Positions 41,380 through 48,822 of a DNA stretch of 51,977 bases are shown one piece after another. Source of the stretch: Streptomyces sp. (lineage in GTDB: Bacteria > Actinomycetota > Actinomycetes > Streptomycetales > Streptomycetaceae); contig NZ_JAPSKQ010000024.1 of the NCBI RefSeq assembly GCF_031181555.1, positions 1 to 51,977 of the forward strand. Direction: 5' to 3'. The position numbers were made by a program, and so were the translations under genes. The number at the start of each line of letters is the position of its first letter. Position 1 is the first letter of the stretch. The notes beneath the pieces are model-generated. The model did no database searches. It saw only the letters and a list, made by a program, of their open reading frames with translations, and was not told where the DNA came from.

Positions 41380-43161
41380 GTGCACCGTATCGAGGACTAC
41401 GCGCTCATCGGCGACGAACAGACCGCTGCCCTGGTGGGCGCGGACGGCTCGGTCGACTGGCTCTGCCTGCCCCGCTTCGACTCGGCGGCCTGCTTCGCCC
41501 GGCTGCTCGGTGACGAGGACAACGGCCACTGGCGCATCGCCCCCGTCGGCGCGGACCGGTGCGCCCGCCGCGCCTACCGGCCCGACACCCTGATCCTGGA
41601 CACCGACTGGGAGACCCCGGACGGGGCGGTGCGGGTCACCGACCTGATGCCCCAGCGCGACCGCGCGCCCGACCTGGTGCGCATCGTGCAGGGCCTGCGC
41701 GGCGAGGTGACCGTGCGCAGCACGCTCCGGCTGCGCTTCGACTACGGCTCGGTCGTGCCCTGGGTGCGCCGGGAGGACGGCCACCGGGTGGCGGTGGCCG
41801 GGCCGGACTCGATGTGGCTGCGCAGTGTGCCGGAGGTGCACACCTGGGGCGAGGACCACGGCACGCTCTCGGAGTTCACGGTGCGAGAGGGCGAACGGGT
41901 CGCGTTCGTGCTCACCTGGCACCCGTCCCACGAGCCGCGGCCGCCGCTGATCGACCCGTACTCCTCGCTGCGGCACAGCACCACGGACTGGCGCGCCTGG
42001 GTGGCCCGTTGCCGTTACGACGGCCCGTACCGGGACGCGGTCGTCCGGTCGTTGATCACCCTCAAGGCGCTCACCTACGCCCCCACCGGCGGCATCGTCG
42101 CCGCGCCCACCACCTCGCTGCCGGAGGAGCCGGGCGGCGTGCGCAACTGGGACTACCGCTTCTGCTGGCTGCGGGACTCCACGCTCACCCTGAACGCGCT
42201 GCTGGCGGCCGGCTACCAGGAGGAGGCGGAGGCCTGGCGCAACTGGCTGCTGCGCGCGGTCGCGGGCGACCCCGCGGATCTGCAGATCATGTACGGCCTG
42301 GCGGGCGAACGGCGGCTGCCCGAGTTCGAGCTGCCGTGGCTGTCCGGCTTCGACGGCGCCACGCCCGTACGAGTCGGCAACGCCGCCGTGGACCAGCTCC
42401 AGCTCGACGTGTACGGCGAGGTCATGGACTCCCTGGCGCTGGCCCGGCGTTCGGGGCTGTCCCCGCAGCCGGACGTGTGGGCGCTGCAGAGGGTCCTGAT
42501 GGACTACCTGCGCACGGCGTGGCGGCAGCCGGACGAGGGACTGTGGGAGGTGCGCGGCGGCCGGCGCCACTTCGTGCACTCCAAGGTGATGGTGTGGGTG
42601 GCGGCCGACCGTGCCGTGCGCACGCTCCAGGAGCACCCCGACTTCGACGGCGACCTCGACGGCTGGCGGGCGCTGCGCGACGAGGTGCACCGGGAGGTGT
42701 GCGAGAAGGGCTACGACCCCGAGCGGAACACCTTCACGCAGTTCTACGGCTCGCGCGAACTCGACGCCGCCCTGCTGCTGATCCCCCGGGTGGGTTTCCT
42801 GCCGCCCGGCGATCCGCGGGTGCTCGGCACGATCGACGCGGTCCGCGCGGAACTCGGGCAGGACGGTTTCCTGCACCGCTACTCCACCGACCGGGCGGCC
42901 GTCGACGGGCTGCCCGGAGGGGAGGGCACGTTCCTGGTGTGCTCGTTCTGGCTCGCGGACGCCCTGCACATGACGGGCCGGACGAAGGAGGCGCGCGAGC
43001 TGTTCGAGCGGTTGCTGGGGCTCGCCAACGACGTGGGTCTGCTGGCGGAGGAGTACGACCCGGTGGGCGGGCGGCTGCTGGGCAACTTCCCGCAGGCGTT
43101 CAGCCACATCGGCCTGGTGCACACCGCCCTCGCCCTGTTCGGGAGCGAGGAGGCAGGATAG
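41380..43161 (+). CDS. glycoside hydrolase family 15 (glucoamylase/trehalase-like) protein
   Basis: About 593 residues. An N-terminal beta-sandwich (about 1-220) carries IEDYALIGDEQTAALVGADGSVDWLCLPRFDS, a signature of bacterial GH15 proteins. The catalytic (alpha/alpha) barrel has RNWDYRFCWLRDSTLTL and, towards the end, LLAEEYDPVGGRLLGNFPQAFSHIGLV with the base Glu. No signal peptide is present, so it is cytoplasmic; related enzymes act on trehalose or maltodextrins. Start is uncertain: GTG 41380 (HRIEDYAL) is preferred to TTG 41347. Confidence 0.9.
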   Translation: MHRIEDYALIGDEQTAALVGADGSVDWLCLPRFDSAACFARLLGDEDNGHWRIAPVGADRCARRAYRPDTLILDTDWETPDGAVRVTDLMPQRDRAPDLVRIVQGLRGEVTVRSTLRLRFDYGSVVPWVRREDGHRVAVAGPDSMWLRSVPEVHTWGEDHGTLSEFTVREGERVAFVLTWHPSHEPRPPLIDPYSSLRHSTTDWRAWVARCRYDGPYRDAVVRSLITLKALTYAPTGGIVAAPTTSLPEEPGGVRNWDYRFCWLRDSTLTLNALLAAGYQEEAEAWRNWLLRAVAGDPADLQIMYGLAGERRLPEFELPWLSGFDGATPVRVGNAAVDQLQLDVYGEVMDSLALARRSGLSPQPDVWALQRVLMDYLRTAWRQPDEGLWEVRGGRRHFVHSKVMVWVAADRAVRTLQEHPDFDGDLDGWRALRDEVHREVCEKGYDPERNTFTQFYGSRELDAALLLIPRVGFLPPGDPRVLGTIDAVRAELGQDGFLHRYSTDRAAVDGLPGGEGTFLVCSFWLADALHMTGRTKEARELFERLLGLANDVGLLAEEYDPVGGRLLGNFPQAFSHIGLVHTALALFGSEEAG

Positions 43162-43166
43162 GGGCC

Positions 43167-43922
43167 ATGGATCTTGGACTGAAGGACCGGGTGTACGTCG
43201 TCACCGGGGCGACCCGCGGGCTGGGCCACGCCTCCGCGCGCGAGCTGGTCGCCGACGGCGCGAAGGTGGTCGTGACGGGGCGGGAGGAGAAGAGCGTCGC
43301 CGAGGCCGCGTCCGCGCTCGGCCCGGACGCGGTCGGGGTGGCCGCCGACAACGCCGACCCCGGGGCGGCCGAACGGCTGATCGCGACCGCGCGCGAGCGG
43401 TTCGGCCGCTTCGACGGCATCCTCGTCAGCGTGGGCGGGCCGCCGCCGGGGTTCGTCGCCGACACCACCGACGAGCAGTGGCGGACGGCGTTCGAGTCGG
43501 TGTTCCTGGGCGCGGTGCGGCTGGCCCGGGCCGCCGCCGCGGAACTGGGCGAGGGCGGTGTCATCGGCTTCGTGCTGTCCGGCTCGGTGCACGAGCCGAT
43601 CCCCGGCCTGACCATCTCCAACGGTCTGCGCCCCGGTCTCGCCGGTTTCGCCAAGTCCCTCGCGGACGAGCTGGGTCCGCGCGGCATCCGCGTCGTCGGC
43701 CTGCTCCCCGGCCGCATCGACACCGACCGGGTCCGCGAGCTGGACTCCCTCTCCGCCGACCCGGAGGCCACCCGCCGCGAGGCCGAGTCCCGCATCCCGC
43801 TGCGCCGCTACGGCACCCCGGAGGAGTTCGGCCGCACGGCAGCGTTCCTCCTCTCCCCGGCGGCGTCCTACCTGTCCGGCGTGATGCTGCCGGTGGACGG
43901 CGGGGTACGGCACGGGTTCTAG
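43167..43922 (+). CDS. atypical SDR family oxidoreductase lacking YxxxK
   Basis: 251 residues with a normal SDR cofactor fold: TGATRGLG near residue 13, VTGREEKSV, and the C-terminal SYLSGVMLPVDGG. The active-site stretch is FVLSGSVHEPIPGLTISNGLRPGLAGFAKSL. Ser138 is present, but the catalytic Tyr and Lys positions hold Ser151 and Arg155. It may still bind NAD(P) but should not use the classical mechanism. ATG at 43167 lies five bases after the GH15 stop with AGGAGG upstream, so the two are cotranscribed. Confidence 0.88.
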   Translation: MDLGLKDRVYVVTGATRGLGHASARELVADGAKVVVTGREEKSVAEAASALGPDAVGVAADNADPGAAERLIATARERFGRFDGILVSVGGPPPGFVADTTDEQWRTAFESVFLGAVRLARAAAAELGEGGVIGFVLSGSVHEPIPGLTISNGLRPGLAGFAKSLADELGPRGIRVVGLLPGRIDTDRVRELDSLSADPEATRREAESRIPLRRYGTPEEFGRTAAFLLSPAASYLSGVMLPVDGGVRHGF

Positions 43923-43972
43923 TCCCGTCGCCGGGCCTTCGGTGGCCGAGGCCCCGGGGCGCCGGGGCGTGC

Positions 43973-44010
43973 CCGAGCAGCCGGCCCGTGGCCGGCCGGC
44001 ACCTGCTCGG
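43973..44010. terminator. Bidirectional hairpin between the SDR gene and the Asp23 cluster
   Basis: CCGAGCAG (43973-43980) pairs with CTGCTCGG (44003-44010), and GGCC pairs inside it. The genes on both sides converge here. Confidence 0.55.
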
Positions 44011-44021
44011 CCGATCCGTGC

Positions 44022-44609
44022 TCAGCTGACCCGCTCCGTCCGGTGCTTGACACCGTGCAGGCGCACTTCCGCCGGCAGGTCCGCAAGGCCCGTCGAGTCG
44101 CGGGCGTGGGTCAGGGCGCCGGTGGTGAGGGCGTGCAGGGCGGTTCCGGGGTCCACGTGGGGCTCCAGGTGGAGACGGACCCGGGTGCTCGGGGCGGTGC
44201 GGCGGCCGGTGAGCCGGACGCGGGCCTGTGCGACCCCGTCGAGCCGGCCCGCCTCCTCGGCGAAGGCCTGCTCCAGCGCCCGGCCGCGCAGCACCGCGCC
44301 CTCGCCGTCGCCGGTGTCGACCAGCACCTCGGCCAGGCGCTGTCGGCGCACCACCGCGACCAGCCACCACAGACAGAGCAGGACCAGGGCGGCGAGGGCG
44401 GCGAGGACGACCGGCCACCACCAGCCGGCGTCCCGCCACCGGGTCCGCTCGGCCTCGTCCAGCAGCACGTCGTGCCGCCCGTCGTGCAGCCACCAGGAGG
44501 GCGCCGGCACTCCCAGCCCGATCGCCAGCACGGACCCGCCGAGGGCGACCAGCACCAGGCCCGCGATCGCGAGCAGCACCCGGTTGACGCGTCCGAGCAC
44601 CGCCCTCAC
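44022..44609 (-). CDS. amaP: alkaline shock response membrane anchor protein AmaP
   Basis: 195 residues with two membrane helices (about 10-32, LLAIAGLVLVALGGSVLAIGL, and 62-88, WWPVVLAALAALVLLCLWWLV) and a soluble C-terminal domain (about 95-195). AmaP anchors Asp23-family proteins to the membrane in Staphylococcus, and the family name fits the layout and context. GTG at 44609 overlaps the stop of the DUF6286 gene by four bases. It is the last gene of the leftward Asp23 cluster. Confidence 0.85.
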   Translation of the reverse strand: MRAVLGRVNRVLLAIAGLVLVALGGSVLAIGLGVPAPSWWLHDGRHDVLLDEAERTRWRDAGWWWPVVLAALAALVLLCLWWLVAVVRRQRLAEVLVDTGDGEGAVLRGRALEQAFAEEAGRLDGVAQARVRLTGRRTAPSTRVRLHLEPHVDPGTALHALTTGALTHARDSTGLADLPAEVRLHGVKHRTERVS

Positions 44610-45238
44610 CCCTTCCGGCCCGGCCGCCGCACGTGCACCGACAGCGCGGGCGGCCGGGCCAGGCCCAGCCCCCGGACCGCGTCGTCGAGCACCGTGTCCA
44701 GGTCGGCCCGTACGTCGTCCAGCCCGCGGAAGTGCGACACCGCGCGGACGTCGGCCCTGGCGCGCCTCATCCGCACCCGGACCGACTGCACGCCGGCCAC
44801 CTCCATGGCCCGGTCCCGCAGCACCGTCGCGGCGGCGTCCCGGTGCAGTCCGGCGCGTACGCCGGGACGGGTGCGGCGCATCGGGAGCAGGGAGCGCAGG
44901 CCGGGCGTCAGGGCGAGCAGGATCAGCCAGAGTCCGAGCGCGGCGGCGGCACCGGCGCCGACCAGCACCCAGATGTCGTCCAGGGGCCGTCCGGCCAGTT
45001 GCCGGGCCAGCTCCCGGCGCCAGCTCATCGCGGGCCGGCCGGTGCGCACCGCGGCGATGTCGTACAGGAACGCGCCCGCGATCAGCAGCGTCAGGAGCGC
45101 GAGCAGGCCCGCGGGGACCCGGCGGGCCGACCAGAAGCGCCGGTGCGGGCCCGCTCCGCCGTCCGCGTCCCGCGCGGGCGGCGGGGTCTGCTGCAGGACC
45201 GCGCCCGCGGGCTCCTCGGTGCTCCGGGACTCGCTCAT
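44606..45238 (-). CDS. DUF6286-like membrane protein of the Asp23 cluster
   Basis: 210 residues: a Pro/Ala-rich N terminus, two membrane helices (about 43-60, GLLALLTLLIAGAFLYDIA, and 92-112), then a soluble domain with RDAAATVLRDRAMEVAGVQSVRVRMRRARADVRAVSHFRG that resembles Asp23/AmaP C-terminal domains. The layout is like AmaP, so it may be a second anchor. It overlaps both neighbours by four bases. The DUF6286 name is from memory. Confidence 0.8.
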   Translation of the reverse strand: MSESRSTEEPAGAVLQQTPPPARDADGGAGPHRRFWSARRVPAGLLALLTLLIAGAFLYDIAAVRTGRPAMSWRRELARQLAGRPLDDIWVLVGAGAAAALGLWLILLALTPGLRSLLPMRRTRPGVRAGLHRDAAATVLRDRAMEVAGVQSVRVRMRRARADVRAVSHFRGLDDVRADLDTVLDDAVRGLGLARPPALSVHVRRPGRKG

Positions 45239-45618
45239 CGGGTCCTCCCTCGTGCCGCGCGGAACTCGGCGGTCAGGTGCAGTCGTTCCACCTGGACGAC
45301 GACCTCCGGCACCTGCATGCCCGCCAGGGTGCCCACCCGCTCGACCACGTGACGGCGCACCTGCCGGCACCGGCCGCCGATGTCGCCGGGATAGTCGAGT
45401 TCGGCGTGCACCCGGACCCTGGCGCTGTCGTGGTGGACGACGACCGTGGCGTGCGGCGGGGCGGCGCCCGGGGGGAGCGTTCCGACCGCCTCGCGGGCCG
45501 CCTGGGAGGCGATCTTCGCCACCACCCGGTCGGCGATCCTGGTCGCGCCGCGCTCTCCCGGCGGGACCACGGCCGGGCTCCCGCCGGGTTCGCCGGTCCC
45601 CGCGTCCACGGCCGTCAC
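45235..45618 (-). CDS. Asp23/Gls24 family envelope stress response protein (second copy)
   Basis: 127 residues. The Asp23 fold is evident from ATRIADRVVAKIASQAAREAVGTL, then the strands ATVVVHHDSARVRVHAELDYPGDI, and VRRHVVERVGTLAGMQVPEVVVQVERL. It is shorter than the first copy and lacks its N- and C-terminal charged tails. GTG at 45618 overlaps the upstream small gene by four bases; the end overlaps the DUF6286 gene (ATGA). It probably forms a complex with the cluster's membrane anchors. Confidence 0.88.
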   Translation of the reverse strand: MTAVDAGTGEPGGSPAVVPPGERGATRIADRVVAKIASQAAREAVGTLPPGAAPPHATVVVHHDSARVRVHAELDYPGDIGGRCRQVRRHVVERVGTLAGMQVPEVVVQVERLHLTAEFRAARGRTR

Positions 45619-45800
45619 CGCCGCCGCTCGTCACGGGAACGGAAGAAGTCGCCGAGCTCCAGGTCTCCCTCGAGGAACCGCCCGACGACGAATCCGACGG
45701 CTCCCAGGGCCGCCACCAGAAGGAAGGCCCCGAATCCGCCGAAGTATCCGGCGAAGCCCAGCGCCATGCCGGCGATCATGCCGACCACGGCCATGTTCAT
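45615..45800 (-). CDS. small glycine-rich membrane protein of the Asp23 cluster
   Basis: 61 residues, one or two short helices in MNMAVVGMIAGMALGFAGYF and GFGAFLLVAALGAVGFVVG, and a charged tail (GDLELGDFFRSRDERRR). It resembles the DUF2273-type small proteins found in Asp23/AmaP operons. Translation appears coupled to the Asp23 gene that follows. It is typical of the cluster and not an independent unit. Confidence 0.82.
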   Translation of the reverse strand: MNMAVVGMIAGMALGFAGYFGGFGAFLLVAALGAVGFVVGRFLEGDLELGDFFRSRDERRR

Positions 45801-45861
45801 GGTGCGCTCCTCAGCTTCTCAGTGGTTCGCCGTCCGGGTGGGGCATCCGCGCGCCGGCGCC

Positions 45862-46356
45862 TCATTGGAGCCGCGGCTCCGGCTCCTCTTCCTCCTCGTC
45901 CGGCAGCTTGACGTCGCTCACCGCGATGTTGACCTCGACCACTTCCAGGCCGGTCATCCGCTCGACCGCCGCGATGACGTTCTCCCGTACGTCCCTGGCG
46001 ACGTCGGAGATGGACACGCCGTAGTCGACGACGATCTCCAGGTCGAGCGCGGTCTGCACCTCGCCGACCTCGACCTTCACCCCGCGCGTCACCGACTTGG
46101 AGCCGCCCGGCACCCGGTCGCGCACGGCTCCGAAGGTCCGCGACAGCCCGCTGCCCATGGCGTGCACGCCGAGCACGTCCCGCGCGGCCAGCCCCGCGAT
46201 CTTCTCCACGACGCCGTCGGCGATCGTGGTGCGGCCACGGCTGGACGGGTCACCACCGCCGCGCCGGGTTCCCTGGCCCTTGCGCGCGGTGGGGTCCGGG
46301 AGGTTCTTCTCGATCTCCGGGGCCCTCGTCGAGCCCTCTCCGGTCATGTCCGTCAT
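45862..46356 (-). CDS. Asp23/Gls24 family envelope stress response protein (first copy)
   Basis: 164 residues. The Asp23 domain (about 40-150) has GRTTIADGVVEKIAGLAARDVLGVHAMG, GVKVEVGEVQTALDLEIVVDYGVSI and VARDVRENVIAAVERMTGLEVVEVNIAVSDV. An acidic tail (PDEEEEEPEP) follows. Asp23 proteins form cytoplasmic filaments bound to the membrane by AmaP and respond to cell-envelope stress. ATG at 46356 follows GAAGGGA. It heads a leftward five-gene cluster. Confidence 0.92.
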   Translation of the reverse strand: MTDMTGEGSTRAPEIEKNLPDPTARKGQGTRRGGGDPSSRGRTTIADGVVEKIAGLAARDVLGVHAMGSGLSRTFGAVRDRVPGGSKSVTRGVKVEVGEVQTALDLEIVVDYGVSISDVARDVRENVIAAVERMTGLEVVEVNIAVSDVKLPDEEEEEPEPRLQ

Positions 46357-46442
46357 CGCCGTACGTCCCTTCGATCGGCCTCCTTCGACCACCGTATGCG
46401 CGGTTGCGCGGTACCGCGCCCGTGATGCGGCAGGATGGAGGA

Positions 46443-47168
46443 ATGACGACGGACCGGTGGGCGCATGCGGTGCGGCAGCAGGTGGGACTGGGCAGGTTCC
46501 TGCCCCTGGGCGGCCCGCGCGACGGCGCGTGGATCGCGGAACGTGCCGCCGAAACGGTCCTGCGGCACGCGGCGGCGCACGGTGTGCCGGGCGTACGCCT
46601 GGGCGGACTGCGCATCGCGCTCGCCGATCCGGACCGGACGCACGAGCCGGTCGTCCCGCCCCCGCCGAGCGCGCTGCCGCCGGGGGCGCTGCGGTTGACC
46701 GCGGAGTTCGCGGCCACGGCGGCACAACCGCTGCCGACGACGGCGTCCCGCCTGCGTACGGTGCTGGCCGACGCCGCGGCGGAGCGGATCGGGCTGTCGG
46801 TCACGGAAGTGGACCTGCGGGTGACGGAACTGCTGGACGGGGAACCGTCACCGGACCGGACCGCCGAGCCGCCACGGGAGCCGGAGCCCCGGGCAGCCGT
46901 CGAGCCCGGTGGCTCCGAGGCCGAGCGGGTGGCGGCGGCGGTGCTCGCCGTGCCGGGGGTGACCCGGCTGGCGGACGCACCGGGCGGCCCGGTGCAGCTG
47001 ACGGAGCGGCCGGGCGGGGCCGCGCTGCCCCGCCGCCACGCGCGCGTGGGCCTCGCGGTCCGGACGGACCACCGGGCCCTGGACGTGGCCCGGGCGGTCC
47101 GCGCGGCGGTGTCGGAGGCACTGCCGGACCGCCCGACGGTGGCGGTACTGGTCGCGGCGGTCGACTGA
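46443..47168 (+). CDS. conserved Streptomyces protein with Asp23-like repeats (P10-like annotation in some genomes)
   Basis: 241 residues, divergent from the Asp23 cluster. It has GVPGVRLGGLRIALADPD followed by strands and SRLRTVLADAAAERIGLSVTEVDLRVTELL, then a Pro/Glu-rich linker. A second unit with AVLAVPGVTRLAD, HARVGLAVRTDHRALDVARAVRAAVSEAL and TVAVLVAAVD follows. The strand-helix pattern in each half recalls degenerate Asp23 domains. Related genes have been annotated as nucleopolyhedrovirus P10 family, which I consider uninformative. ATG at 46443 follows GGATGGAGGA. Confidence 0.75.
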   Translation: MTTDRWAHAVRQQVGLGRFLPLGGPRDGAWIAERAAETVLRHAAAHGVPGVRLGGLRIALADPDRTHEPVVPPPPSALPPGALRLTAEFAATAAQPLPTTASRLRTVLADAAAERIGLSVTEVDLRVTELLDGEPSPDRTAEPPREPEPRAAVEPGGSEAERVAAAVLAVPGVTRLADAPGGPVQLTERPGGAALPRRHARVGLAVRTDHRALDVARAVRAAVSEALPDRPTVAVLVAAVD

Positions 47169-47264
47169 CCGCCCGCCGCCTCCCGGCGGCGTCAACCGCG
47201 GGACACCGCCGGGCGCGTCCCCGGGTGCCGCGGGTTTCCGGCCCCGCCGTCGGTGGCCGGTGGG

Positions 47265-48068
47265 CTATTCGCCGAGGCCGGCCAGGTCCCGCAGGCGGCG
47301 GCCCTGTGCGGCGCGCTCGGCGGCCCGCTGCTCCTCGTACGTGCGGTCCTGCGCGCCGCGCAGCAGCGCCTTGGTCTCGATCACGGCGTCCCGGGGCGCG
47401 GCCAGCAGGGCCTCGGCCAGGTCCCGCACCGCCGCGTCCAGCTCGCCGGCGGGCACGGCGAGGTTGGCCAGGCCGGTGCTCACGGCCTCCTCGGCCGTGA
47501 CGAAGCGCCCGGTCGCGCAGATCTCCAGCGCGCGGGCGTATCCGACGAGTCCGACCAGCGGGTGGGTGCCGGTCAGGTCCGGGACGAGCCCGAGGCCGGT
47601 CTCGCGCATGGCGAACTGCACGTCGTCCGCGACGACGCGCAGGTCACAGGCGAGGGCCAGCTGGAAACCGGCCCCGATGGCGTGTCCCTGCACGGCCGCG
47701 ACGGACACGATGTCGTTGCGCCGCCACCAGGTGAACGCTTCCTGGTACTCGGCGATGGTCGCGTCCAGCTCGTCCTCGCCGCCTCGCGCGAGGTCGATGA
47801 ACGACGGCTCGCCGTCGAAGCCCTCGGGCGTGAACGCCTGCCGGTCGAGCCCGGCGGAGAAGGACTTTCCCTCACCGCGCAGCACCACGACGCGGACGGA
47901 GCCGGGCAGCAGCCGGCCCGCCTCGGTCAGCGCCCGCCACAGAGCGGGGCTCTGCGCGTTGCGCTTGGCCGGGTTGGTCAGCGTCACCGTGGCGATCGCG
48001 TCGTCGACGGTGAGCCGTACGCCGTCCTTGTCGAGTACCGGACCGAGGTCCTGGGCGGACGAAGCCAT
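47265..48068 (-). CDS. enoyl-CoA hydratase/isomerase family protein
   Basis: 267-residue crotonase-fold protein. The oxyanion-hole segments are present: KSFSAGLD (first) and AVQGHAIGAGFQLALACDLRVVADD (second). An acidic residue pair typical of hydratases falls in RETGLGLVPDLTGTHPL, where the first Glu is clear and the second is replaced. It begins MASSAQDLGPVL at 48068. Substrate chain length is not inferable. Neighbours give no pathway hint. Confidence 0.88.
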   Translation of the reverse strand: MASSAQDLGPVLDKDGVRLTVDDAIATVTLTNPAKRNAQSPALWRALTEAGRLLPGSVRVVVLRGEGKSFSAGLDRQAFTPEGFDGEPSFIDLARGGEDELDATIAEYQEAFTWWRRNDIVSVAAVQGHAIGAGFQLALACDLRVVADDVQFAMRETGLGLVPDLTGTHPLVGLVGYARALEICATGRFVTAEEAVSTGLANLAVPAGELDAAVRDLAEALLAAPRDAVIETKALLRGAQDRTYEEQRAAERAAQGRRLRDLAGLGE

Positions 48069-48156
48069 GGGGCGCCTCCGATGGGTGCGGTCGTCTTCCG
48101 TGCCGTACGGCAGGGCCGGGCCCGTCCTTCGGCACAGTTAAGTGACTGCACAGTAA

Positions 48157-48188
48157 CCACCCGGCCGGTCAGTCGGCCGACCGGGTGG
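48157..48188 (-). terminator. Terminator after the small HTH gene
   Basis: CCACCCGG (48157-48164) pairs with CCGGGTGG (48181-48188), with further G/C pairing inside. It follows the leftward HTH gene by 29 bases and precedes the hydratase start region. Confidence 0.6.
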
Positions 48189-48217
48189 CCACCATCGGGA
48201 TCGCGGGGCGCCCGGGG

Positions 48218-48439
48218 TCAGGCCGAAGCGGCCTTCTTGCCCCGTGTCGCCCCGCCACGCCCTCGGAGCGTGACGCCCGACTCACTGAGCATGCGGTGCA
48301 CGAAGCCATACGAGCGGCCGGTCTCCTCGGCCAACGCCCGGATGCTCGCACCGGCGTCGTACTTCTTCTTCAGGTCTGCCGCGAGCTTGTCGCGCGCGGC
48401 GCCGGTCACCCGGCTGCCCTTCTTCAGAGTCTCGGCCAC
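48218..48439 (-). CDS. small helix-turn-helix protein
   Basis: 73 residues, very basic. SIRALAEETGRSYGFVHRMLSESGVTLRGRGG forms a helix-turn-helix resembling resolvase or sigma-like motifs, preceded by TGAARDKLAADLKKKYDAG and followed by the AT-hook-like GRGGATRGKK tail. GTG at 48439 lies six bases after AGGAGG; the longer frame is less likely. I recognise it as highly conserved in Streptomyces. It may bind DNA as a small regulator or nucleoid-type protein. Confidence 0.85.
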   Translation of the reverse strand: MAETLKKGSRVTGAARDKLAADLKKKYDAGASIRALAEETGRSYGFVHRMLSESGVTLRGRGGATRGKKAASA

Positions 48440-48582
48440 CCGTGCCTCCTCATGGGAAGTGCGCTCTGGTCTCCTCATGATCACCCCTCCCGGGCTTCAT
48501 GGCCACCCATTCGGCAAGGTCTGTGAGACAAGGTTGTGACGACGGGAGCGCATCCCCACATACGGAAGAGGAGATTCCGATC

Positions 48583-48687
48583 GATGCCGCCGGTACCGCC
48601 GAACAGGTTCCTCCACGAAGCCCCAGGTCAGAAAGGCGCGGCGGCCGCGCCCCGGTACGGCAGGGACGCGGCCGCGATGTCGTTGTA
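48583..48687 (+). CDS. possible 34-residue small protein
   Basis: ATG at 48583 follows GAAGAGGAG, and 34 codons (starting MPPVPPNRFLHEAPGQK, ending AAAMSL) precede TAG. About 85 per cent of third bases are G or C, as in true genes. I do not recognise it. There is no signal peptide or helix. The strong ribosome site and bias are the only support. Confidence 0.35.
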
Positions 48688-48724
48688 GGACACACCTCGG
48701 TATGAGGAGATCTCACACGAATGA

Positions 48725-48766
48725 TGGATCACGGGTAAGCCGAATGATCCATACGCAGTGGATCAT
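48725..48766. promoter_or_regulatory. TGGATCA inverted-repeat cluster
   Basis: ATGATCCA (48744-48751) and TGGATCAT (48759-48766) are perfect inverted repeats seven bases apart. A third copy TGGATCA is at 48725-48731. Three sites in 42 bases suggest a multi-dimer operator. Confidence 0.45.
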
Positions 48767-48822
48767 CCGTTCGATCAACCCGGGCTGACCGCTCGCGGAC
48801 GCCCCGGGCGGTCCGCCGCCGC

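Larger units (their letters stand above)
48440..48822. other. 383-base gap with small ORFs and an inverted-repeat cluster
   Basis: No long gene lies here. It holds a 34-codon ORF with a good ribosome site (48583-48687), a tiny AGGAG-led ORF (48721-48738, MMDHG), and TGGATCA-type repeats at 48725-48766. A weak stem (GCGGAC/GTCCGC at 48795-48816) lies just past the stop of the leftward ABC-F gene. Confidence 0.5.

Noticed and set aside
48499..48705. 68-codon frame overlapping the 34-codon candidate
   Set aside because: No ribosome site at its ATG and weaker codon bias than the 34-codon frame.
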